The notes under the pieces were generated by a model, which saw only the letters and a list, made by a program, of their open reading frames with translations, did no database searches and had not been told where the DNA came from. Below, one piece after another: positions 47,951-64,000 of a stretch of DNA of 64,000 nucleotides (positions within the stretch are counted from its first letter, which is position 1; each line of letters opens with the position of its first letter). Both the position numbers and the translations under genes were made by a program. This stretch comes from Pyricularia pennisetigena (Eukaryota > Ascomycota > Sordariomycetes > Magnaporthales > Pyriculariaceae), in contig NC_043744.1 in assembly GCF_004337985.1 (NCBI RefSeq), positions 374,730 through 438,729 of the forward strand. Direction: 5' to 3'.

Positions 47951-50900
47951 ATGGACGCTGCGCAGAAAGTGGGCCACCAACAAGCCGTGAATTCCCACTC
48001 GGATGCGCTCAACGCTATATTGTCAGTCGCCGTTAATAGCGCCGATGCCAAGTTGCTCCCTACCCCAGAGGCCGCTCCTGGCTCCAAGCCGCGCGCGTCT
48101 GAGGGGATTGCCGAAAAGGATATCAAGGGCGAGCGCAGTAGAAAGAAGCATGGCAAATCCAAATCAAGCAAGTCGGTAAAAGCGGACAAAGGTCCTGCCA
48201 GGACCACAGAGTCGTTGCCCCTCGAATCCGACTCTGAGGATCATGGCGATTCGGATTCTTCCGCTTCGTCTTCATCATCGTCCTCATCTTCATCTTCGTC
48301 ATCATCTTCGTCTAGCGATTCTGAATCGGACTATGCGTCTCGTAAGAAGAAGCGGCGCGGGAGGACCAAGAAGCGCCACGATAACCACAAGTCCAAGAAG
48401 AAGTCCACGGGCGGCAACAGGCTCGCCAGGTTCCTTGCGGGTAAGACAGCTATAGGTTCCGATTCCGATTCCGATTCAGACTCCGACTCCGACTCGGGCC
48501 GTGACGACGACATGTCATCCGATATGGACGGTGCCACTAGGGGACTCGGTTCGCGAGAGGAGATCGCCAGGCTTTCGGCTCAGGTTCAACAGTTGCAGAT
48601 GCAACAGCAATTGCATATGCAACAACAAATGCAGCAACGGAGTGCCGCGTTTCCTCAGAGTACTCCCTACCCCGGCAGTGCTGTCTACCCCGCCGGGATC
48701 AACTATGCGCCCGCCTATCCCAGCCAACCGCCTCTTCCACCAGTTCAAGGTCGCATTATAGACCCGGGCACCCGCGGACAGCAAGGTATGCCCCTCCGGC
48801 CGAACGGTGGAGGGCGCTGGCCACCACCGGGTCGCCCAGGACGAGCCGGCCAACTTTCCATGGGGAACGGAGGTACAGGTCATCTGCTCCCACCGGTTAG
48901 GCATCATAAGCAGAAGCCGAAACACCGGCGCAACAGAGGTCGGCCAGAGTTCAAGCGCGTCGATCACGTATGGGACAATAATCTTCACTCATACAAGCTC
49001 CAAGATACTGCCGAAGTATCACCAGACACGCAGTACGATGAGTACATCTTTCACGTCCGTCGCTCGTTCGACTGGGAGGGCAAATACAAACAGACGCATG
49101 TAGACATCAAGAGCAAACTTCTACGAGAATGTTTGCAGGAGGTCATGGGCAGCATCAAGGGTGTGAGTCTGGTCGAGGAGACCCCAAAACTGGACCCCAA
49201 TATGCTTTTCCTGTAAGTCCTGTTGATAGATTAGTGCTGACCAATTGTTTGATTTCACGATTCCACACACGATGAATGGCGGCACTGACTTTTCTCGTGT
49301 CTAGTTATCTTAATGACCTTAAACGGCACCTCAAACACCTGAGAAAGGCGAAGCCAGCCAAGTCGACAAAACGCGGCCGTAAGAAAGAGCAGCGTCGCAT
49401 TGATGAGAAGAAGTCGCATCTCAAGGTGCTCATCAAATATATTAATAAAGACTATGCGGCAATCAAGAGCAGGTGAGTGCCCTGCATTGCCAACAAGTAT
49501 CGTTGTTGGCACGACGCGATACTGACCGTGCTGTGGCGTATAGTCTCGATCCCATGCTCGAGAATGGGCTCATCACCTTTGAACTTTTCTGGGCCTTGTG
49601 GAAGCCCGGTACGCTGGCTTTTACCACAACCTATGGGAGTCCCGATGAACCCCGGGTGTTCAAAGTCGAGTCGGCCGAGAAGCATTTCGGAATCATGAAG
49701 GGCGCTTCGTACCTCATTGACGGCAAGGTATTTATTTATTTTCTCCCTCGAGTGCCACTCTTTTTGCGTCCTTTCTAAGCCATTACAATGCAACAGTATT
49801 TCGAATACGACGGCAAACAGTTTGGTTACGGCTCTCAGTTCGAGGAGGTCCCCGAGTTTCGCGGTGCGCGGAAGATCACCAGTCTTCCGGTATATCCCCT
49901 GAGCTTCCACAAGACGGAATCGCAGATCAGAAAAGACCTCATTGAGAGGGGCAAAAAGTTCGTCTCCCTGGCGGGTGTTAACTACCGGGCGCATCATGGA
50001 ATGGCGTATTACAAGAAGAAGCGGGCGGTCATCAAGGTCAATATCAATGGCCGCGTCATGATCGATCCCAGCATCCATCGTCGCATCAATCCCAACTATC
50101 CCATATCTCATATCCGGCCTAAGGACCACGATATCATTTCAGATCAGGAAGATGATGATGCCGGCGATGGCGATGAGGCCTCGGACTCGGATGGTTGCAG
50201 GGGCCCGCAGATAAAGTTTGTCACCAAGGCCGTGAAGAATCCGAGTGGCAAATTCCAACTCGTCCGCATGCCGGTTTTCATGGCCGAGCGCGACCAGGGC
50301 AAGGAGAAGCTGGATCAGGTGCAGGAAAAGGGAGAGGGCGATGCAGCTAGCAAAGAAGAGAAGACCACTGGTGGCGATGATGAAGCAGGCAGCGAGGAGA
50401 CTGCCGCCAAAAAGCCTCTGGAGTTCAGCGACGAGGATTATCTCACCGCGTCCCCTGTGGTTCTTGGATTTGCCTTTGCCGAGAAGTTGTGGTTGGAGTT
50501 TACAGTCTCTGGCGTCAAAGACATTCAGTGGAACGAGACGGCATACGAATCTTTGGTGTTGGAGGCCAAGACCAAGGACATCGTGAAGGTGAGTGAAGTG
50601 GACTGACTCTTGTCGTGTCTTTTCCTCGGCGAGACTTTGGATATTTTTTTGCTAACATTTATTTTCTCGCCCCCGCAACAGGCTCTTGTAGAGTCACACA
50701 AATACCACGCCGCCGAAAGCATCGACGATGTCATCCAGGGCAAGGGCAAGGGGTTGGTCGCCGTGCTACATGGCCCGCCCGGCACAGGCAAGACGTTGAC
50801 GGCCGAGGGCATCAGCGAGCTCCTCAAATGTCCGCTATACATGGTATCGGCAGGAGAGCTAGGTACCGACTCGCGCTACCTCGAGACAGAGCTGCAAAAG

Positions 50901-51531
50901 ATACTCGACATCTGCCACGCATGGGGCGCAATCCTACTCCTGGATGAGGCCGACGTGTTTCTGGAGAAGCGCAATATTGCAGACATCCACCGCAATGCAC
51001 TGGTCAGCATCTTTTTGCGCCAGCTCGAATATTTCCAGGGCATTCTTTTCCTCACGACAAACCGCGTCGAGGTAAGTGTATATTGCTCGGCTAGGCTTGG
51101 TCCACGTGCCTCATCAACTTTGTACCTGTCCTCTATCCTCTATGTATTGATCATAATGACTGACAATGCCTCGATTGTGGCAGACATTCGACGATGCGTT
51201 CCAATCGCGGATTCACATCGCACTCCGATACGACAGGCTGACTCAGCAGGCCAAGAAGGCCATCTTCAAGCTTTTTATTGAGCGGGTGCGGGTGCTGGAG
51301 AAGGCGGAACTGATGCCGTTCAACGAGTCTGATTTCGACTCACTGGCGCGTCACGATCTCAACGGGCGGCAGATCAAAAACACCGTGGGTACGGCGCAGG
51401 CTTTGGCTGTCAACCGGGGCGAGCCTCTCTCCATGTCGCACATAAAGCAGGTCTTGGACGTACATATGTCTTTTGATCGCGACCTCAAGGGAGGAACGGG
51501 ATACCAGGATGCCATGAGGAGCTACTTTTGA
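47951..51531 (+). CDS. Fungal AAA ATPase with long disordered N-terminus
   Basis: Six exons (47951-49212, 49305-49472, 49544-49727, 49797-50588, 50682-51071, 51184-51531), 1,047 residues. The AAA core is near the C-terminus: Walker A GPPGTGKT at ~833-840, Walker B AILLLDEAD with Asp 890/Glu 891, then LTTNRVETFDDAFQSRIHIAL with the arginine finger region. A conserved upstream domain of fungal AAA proteins (DUF7025-type; LDPMLENGLITFELFWALWKP to KHFGIMKGASYLIDGK) precedes it, followed by a CGRG-less linker rich in Asp/Glu. The first ~330 residues are disordered: a serine run of about 17, a basic cluster KKKRRGRTKKR, a Ser-Asp repeat (~178-190) and a Gln/Met-rich segment. The substrate is unknown. 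Nuclear localisation would fit the basic clusters. Confidence 0.9.
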
Positions 51532-52412
51532 GAGGTGAAAAGATGACAGAGCTTCCGAGCATGGACACATCAGTCCAGGTGATTTTTGGGTCAGAAATCG
51601 TCTTTGGGGCAATCAACGTGTTTTTTTTTTTTTTTTTTCTCTGTCAGGTTGTACGAGGATAGCGATTCGGGATGTTGGTATTTGGTTCTTTTTTTGCTGA
51701 AAGTTTTTGTACTAGCAAGCGTTGTTTGGAATTGAAAACCTGCAGACTAGTCAATCTTGATGCTACTTGGTTACCTTGAGCATCAGATGGCGGAGAGGAA
51801 GCGCATGTTGTGGGTAGACAATGTTTGTGTGGATGTTCCCCTAACCCTTGATGCAAGTTGACTTTTTTTTTTTTTTTTTTTTTGTCACTTCTTCTCAATC
51901 CGGGCGAGATCTTTCACCTTGCTTCTGATTGGTTTTCACGCCGAGTCTTATCAGCTCGACTATTGCGTCTGTGTCTACTCACGATGCTCAGTTGTAGAGG
52001 ACAGAGCTTGCCAAGCCGATGGGGAAACAAGCTCCCACCAGGTGCATGATTCAACCAACTCAGGCTAGCGCTCCCTGCTGGAAGGTATAACCCTGCACAG
52101 CTCGGGTCGCGTCGGCGATGGAGCTGCTGACTGCAGGCAGGAACAACGCAATCATTACCGGAGAGTCTTGTGCTTTCCAAATCCTCTGGGAAAGAGCGAC
52201 CTCTTTTGGTTTCTCAACTTCAGGTTGGATGGGTGAATCGACCATCGGAGGAGTAAGGAAGCTCAGTTCTCCTGTTCAATTGGCCCACCTACATCAGCCT
52301 GGAACCAGTCTATGCAGGCAGAATCGATTGGGATGGACGTCCATGTGATAGGTTTATCAGCACTCATTGATTTTATCTAGACTAGACTAGACTAGACTAG
52401 TATCGTTACGCG
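51532..52412. other. Intergenic region
   Basis: T runs at 51621-51638 and 51863-51882. Tandem ACTAG units (about 52377-52400) lie just before the next start codon. No gene recognised. Confidence 0.55.
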
Positions 52413-54198
52413 ATGCTGGCAGAAATGATCATCCTGCGGCTGGCCGTGATCGTCGCCGTCGCGGCTCAGGTCTGTTCAGCTGTCCGCCCATCCTTCATGA
52501 CACCGCGGCTCTATGCGCACCACCAAGCAAAGACGGTTGTTGCCGCAGCCGAAGGTCGATATCCCGCACGCAGCATTTCGGTTCCCGTCGACCACTTCCA
52601 CAACGACAAGTCCTACGAGCCGCACTCCAACGACACGTTTCAGCTGCGCTATTGGTTCGACGCCAGCCACTATCGCGATGGCGGGCCTGTCATCGTCCTG
52701 CTTGGTGGCGAAACCACCGGGGCGGAGCGACTGCGCTTCATGGAGAAGGGTATCCTATACCGCCTGGCCCGGGCGACCGGGGGCATGGCCGTCGTGCTCG
52801 AACATCGGTACTATGGCGCGAGCTTCCCGACACCCAACCTCACAACCGAAAGCCTTCGCTTCCTAACCACGGATCAAGCCCTTGCCGACACGGCCTTCTT
52901 TGCGCAGAATGTCGTTTTTTCCGGGTTCGAAGCCAAGAACCTGACGTCGCACACCACCCCTTACTTTGCCTATGGCGGGTCGTATGCCGGCGCTTTTGCG
53001 GCTTTTGCCAGGAAGCTCTATCCCGATGTGTTTTGGGGCGCAATTTCCTCGTCCGGGGTGCCGCTTGCTGTGATCGACTACTGGGAGTACTGTGAGGCCC
53101 AGAGGAAGTTTGCGCCGCCCGAGTGCGTGGCCGTCACTCAAAAGCTCACCAACGTCCTCGACACGATTGCCCAAAATGGGAACTTTGAGGACATGAAGCA
53201 ACTCAAGGAGGTGTTTGGACTGTCCAACCTCACGAATCGGCATGATTTCGCCAACGTCCTGTCGTCTGGCATCATGGGCTGGCAGTCGCTCAACTGGGAT
53301 CCAAAGGTGAGCGACAACTCGACGTACGAGTACTGCGCCAACGTCTCTTCCAGCACCATCATGTATCCTGGGACGAGGGCCCTGAGGAATCAGGTGCGGG
53401 ACCTGCTGGTCCTGGGCGGGTACGAGGATGCAAACGACCTGGAGACTCTGACGCCGCAGGTGTTGAACTACATCGGCTGGATCAACGCCACCGTCATCAA
53501 TGATTGCAACGATATGGGTGCTACTCAGGACGAGTGCTTCTCGCTCGTAAAGCCGGATGCTTGGCAAGATGATGACCTCAGCACCTGGTCATGGCGATCT
53601 TGGCAGTATCAGGTTTGCACACAGTGAGTGTTTTTTTTAGTCCTACTAGCCGACCTCGTACCTGTTAGACCCGGCCCATACAGACATTAACCTGCAAAAC
53701 CCTGTGACCAAAAGATGGGGATACTTTATCACTGGTTCGGGGTATCCCGAAAACGAACTCCCGCTCATGTCTCGCCTGATCGACCTACCTTATCTTACTC
53801 TCCAGTGCAAGTACACGTTCAACATCACTGCACTTCCCGACGTCGACCACATCAACAAGCTCGGCGGTCTCAATTTCAGCTACCCGCGCGTGGCTTTTGT
53901 GGATGGCGAAGCCGACCCGTGGCTGTACGCCGGGGTCCATGCTCCGGAGGCGCCCAAACGCAACTCGACCGACATGGAGCCGTTCATGCTGATCAAGGGC
54001 GGGGTGCACCACTGGGACGAGAACGGGTTGTGGGATAATGAGACGACGACGGAGCTCCCGCCGAGGGAGATACTGGATGTGCAAGCGCAGGAAGTGCAAA
54101 TGATTCAGCGATGGCTGGGCGAGTGGAGGAAGACGAGGAACGTGTTGGAGAGGCTGCAGTTTAGGTATACGCTGGAGGGTGCGATGAACGTGATGTGA
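52413..54198 (+). CDS. Secreted serine peptidase of family S28
   Basis: Two exons (52413-53623, 53715-54198), 564 residues. The join gives QVCTQWGYFITG, where the CT-W-G-Y context is typical of the family (lysosomal Pro-X carboxypeptidase, dipeptidyl peptidase 2, fungal prolyl peptidases). These enzymes cleave after proline. The catalytic Ser lies in YGGSYAG (~residue 190), Asp in VDGEADPW (~467) and His in GGVHHWDENG (~500). The N-terminus has a signal peptide (IILRLAVIVAVAAQVCSA). Many NxS/T sites fit secretion. VLEHRYYGASFP is another family hallmark. The acceptor is AAG rather than the commoner CAG/TAG, but it is the one that preserves the frame. The third secreted peptidase-family gene of the window. 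Confidence 0.93.
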
Positions 54199-54793
54199 AA
54201 GGCAGTCGGGGAATTGGGAGTCATGACTTGTTCGCTGGAAATGGGGGCACAAATTTGCCAAGAAATACGGTACAATGTGCATCATTTATGGTTCAGCAAC
54301 CGCGACATACAAACCCAAAGCACCATTGCTTGCTACATGATGCCAGTACAAGTTTTTATTTATTTATTTTTTTAGCAAAGTTTCGTTCATCGAGGCTACC
54401 CCGTGAGTTGCTTTCCGAATAACCTTGCCCACCCCACACCTCATTACTCGTTTTCATGTATGCTTAATTGTCAAGGGATTCTTGTTTACATTGGGCTGTG
54501 TGCAAAAGCAAAAAGATGTTTACTGTAACTTGCTGAGCGAGACAAAGTCACACTGGAAGCGCACTGACAAAGCAAAAGGGTCCATCCAATGCTTGTAAAA
54601 CGGGCCGGCCCATCTTGTTGCATACATGTACCTCGGCGGGGTCCCCGGCAATATTAGGCCGTAGTTTAAGGCGGAGCAACCGAACAAAAATAATAATTTT
54701 TTTTTTTTTTTACCCCATCTGACCTTTTTTTTTTTTGTCTTTATAAACTTCAACGAAATACAACAACCACGGATTTTTTTTTAAGTTGGAAAC
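54199..54793. other. Intergenic region
   Basis: T-rich patches (54692-54711, 54726-54736). No gene recognised. Confidence 0.5.
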
Positions 54794-55549
54794 ATGACAA
54801 CAAAAGTTGAGATGACAAAAGATCAAGGAACCGGTTACGGCACGTTGCAAACCGCAGGGCAGCAAAATGCCACCACGGCCGGGTCGTCACCGTCGTCTTC
54901 AACAGACGGCCGGGCTGCTGGCCGAGGCCATGATGATGGCGAAGTCGGCGCTCGCGGTGCAGGAGATGCGCCAGAGTCGAGCCAACCGCGCGATGGAGAG
55001 GAGGTGTTGGCGAAGCTGAAGGATTTCTACACGCGCAACCTGGGGTTGTTGTTTGTGTTTCTGGCACAGGGGTGCGGTGCATGTGTATGTTTTGTTGGGG
55101 CTTAAACATGCTGCATCAAATTTGGTTTTCTTGACTAATACACACTCACCCTTTGCGTCTAACACAAACCAAGACGAACAGATGAGCGTAGCCGCCAAGC
55201 TCCTGATCAACGACGCCTCGGCGTCCTTCAACGCGCTGCACGTCATCTTTGTGCGCATGCTCGCCACCGCCATCCTGGGCCTGCTGTACATGTGGTGCAA
55301 GAGCGTCCCGGACGCTCCGTTCGGCGACAGGTCCGTCAGGGGCCTGCTGCTGCTCCGCGGCGCGAGCGGCTTCTCGGGCCTGCTGGGCCTGTACTACTCG
55401 CTCTCGTACCTGCCGCTGTCGGACGCGACGTTTATTTCCTTCATCATCCCGACCATCACGGCCATTGTGTGTTTTGTGTTTTTGAAGGTCCGTGTGCTTT
55501 GTCTGCTACGTCTTGTATTATTGTATCTCTTTGCCAACAGCTGACACGT

Positions 55550-55583
<34 letters not shown>

Positions 55584-56551
55584 CAGGAACCCATGACCAA
55601 GCACGAGACTTTTGCGGGCGTTCTGGCCTTTACGGGTGTGTTGCTCATTGCGCGCCCGTCTTTTTTGTTTGGCAGCACCAACAGCAGCAGCAGCAGCAGC
55701 AGCATCAGCCCGAACCTCGACCAGGCGGCATTGCTCATCTCCCGAGATCACACCCCGTCGCCGCCGCTGCCGCCCGCGGCAGTCTCGGCGACGCAGCGGA
55801 CGCTGGCCATCATGGGCGGCGTCGGCGGGTGCTTCTGCGCCGCCACGTCGTACGCCACGATCCGCGTCATCGGCAAGCGCGCCCACTCGCTCGTCAGCGT
55901 AAACTACTTTGCCATGGTGGCGACCGTCGGGTCGGCCGTCGCCATCCTGCTGCATCCGGATCTGGAGTTTGTGTTTCCTGACCGGCCTCGGCATTGGTAT
56001 GTTTCTTTTTGGGTGCCTCTCTCTTTATTTCTGGGGGTTTTGTTACTGATGGTGTTTGAAAAAAAATGCAAACTTGCTCCCCGACAATTTTCAGGCTCTT
56101 GTTTCTTCTGATTGGAGTCGCTGGATTTCTGCTGCAGTTCCTGCTCACCGAGGGGCTGCAGAGGGAAAAGGCAGGGCGTGCGACGAACCTCATAGTAAGT
56201 TTTTTTTTTTTTTTTTTCTTTCTTTTGGTCCTTATCCGCTTCATAGTTGTCGTAATATCTGGCGTTCCTATTTCTAGACTTCTGACACTCGCACACCTCG
56301 GCGCGCAGTACACCCAGATCGTGTTTGTGCTCGTGACGGAGCGTATAATCTGGGGCACGGTGCCTTCCTCGTTGAGCCTCGTCGGCGGCCTCCTAATCAT
56401 AGTCGCTGGCGTCTGGACCACGCTGCAGAAGCAGAACGCGACGACGGGAAGTGCGGCGAATGTTGCCAACGCCAGGTCCAGCACGGCAGAGCCCGACGAA
56501 GAGACTGGGCTGCTGGGCTCGAGTTCGGCGGGCTTGGATCGGAGGACATGA
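54794..56551 (+). CDS. EamA/DMT-type membrane transporter (SLC35G-like)
   Basis: Five exons (54794-55084, 55182-55487, 55587-55996, 56095-56194, 56309-56551), 449 residues. After a polar N-terminus of ~75 residues, about ten hydrophobic helices form two EamA repeats. The first runs from NLGLLFVFLAQGCGACMSVAAKLL to YLPLSDATFISFIIPTITAIVCFVFLKEP. The second runs from TLAIMGGVGGCFCAATSYATIRVIGKRAHSLVSVNYFAM to YTQIVFVLVTERIIWG. The cytoplasmic insert between them has a Ser run. Drug/metabolite transporters of this kind occur widely in fungi, and the substrate is unknown. The second intron ends in a (TA)n run directly before its acceptor. For the last intron, the acceptor GCGCAG at 56308 keeps the frame, while TTCTAG at ~56278 does not. 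Confidence 0.88.
55555..55581. repeat. (TA)n microsatellite in an intron
   Basis: About 13 TA units immediately before the acceptor AAACAG of an EamA-transporter intron. Confidence 0.95.
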
Positions 56552-56968
56552 GAGCGACAGCGTTTATCATGAGCATCAATTGTTTTTTCTTTCTTTTCTC
56601 TCAAAGGCATTCACAAAAGTATAGCAGTATACATGCTGGACGGATACAATTTTTATAGATGAATCATCTTTTGTTATAAACAGGAGGACGTCTAAAAAGA
56701 TCCTCGGACTATTGCTAGCCTATGTCTCTCATAGAAGAAAAGAAAAACGATCATATGTCATGAACAACGCATTAAACAAGAAAGCTGACAAAAATGGACA
56801 ACAGGTATCAGCTGGTTGGTTGCGTAAAAAGATGGCAAACAACTTGGGGTATAGCAGCGAACGTATCGCAAAGAGGGGGCTCTTGACGAGCAAAGAAGTG
56901 TAAAAAAAGAAGAAAAAAAAATGTGACAAGAATGAGAACGGAAAAAGACCAGACCAAAACAAAAAAAC
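56552..56968. other. Convergent intergenic region
   Basis: AT-rich 3' flanks of two convergent genes. No gene recognised. Confidence 0.5.

Positions 56969-64000
<7,032 letters not shown>

Overview
The window looks like a filamentous ascomycete chromosome segment, most likely Sordariomycetes. A relative of the Magnaporthales is plausible but not proven. The evidence is many short GT-AG introns (about 60-130 nt), CT-rich 5' leaders, a Zn2Cys6 regulator, a JEN-type carboxylate transporter, an extracellular catalase-peroxidase of the KatG2 kind and a fungal-type AAA protein. Exon maps below were built by joining frames at splice sites. All multi-exon models close in frame except where a nonsense codon is noted.

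Layout. 0-6.1 kb: a divergent pair of leucine-pathway-like genes, a 3-isopropylmalate dehydrogenase (minus) and an aconitase-superfamily isopropylmalate-dehydratase-like protein (plus) broken by one in-frame TAA. 6.1-8.4 kb: an assembly gap of N flanked by poly(A) and poly(T), then the 3' exon of a REI1-like zinc-finger protein. 8.5-13.9 kb: two divergent secreted proteases, a subtilase and a pepsin-like protein with an altered first active-site motif. 14.6-20.9 kb: an unrecognised protein with one in-frame TAG, a METTL16-type U6 snRNA methyltransferase (with a GC-AG intron) and an MFS transporter. 20.9-24.3 kb: a stretch with gene-relic-like pieces and a small membrane-anchored protein. 24.3-30.2 kb: about 6 kb without a recognisable gene, ending in the leader of a Zn2Cys6 transcription factor (30.2-33.5 kb). 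34.6-45.6 kb: a small secreted cysteine-containing protein, a JEN-family transporter, a Yvc1-like TRP channel and a 1,086-residue unrecognised protein with internal 43-44 residue repeats. 46.1 kb: a tRNA-Glu. 47.9-56.6 kb: an AAA ATPase, a secreted S28 serine peptidase and an EamA-type transporter. 57.0-60.8 kb: a secreted catalase-peroxidase. 60.8-64 kb: no recognisable gene.

Functional reading. Several genes belong to an extracellular or host- and substrate-facing programme: three secreted peptidase-family proteins (S8, A1, S28), a secreted catalase-peroxidase and a small secreted protein, plus carboxylate and other transporters. The paired IPMDH/IPMI-like genes could act in leucine synthesis or in a paralogous 2-oxoacid chain-elongation route, but the second gene is interrupted as sequenced. 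No single obvious biosynthetic cluster spans the window. The most notable sequence-level features are two isolated nonsense codons in otherwise clean gene models, frequent homopolymer and dinucleotide expansions inside introns, and the repeat-bearing orphan protein.
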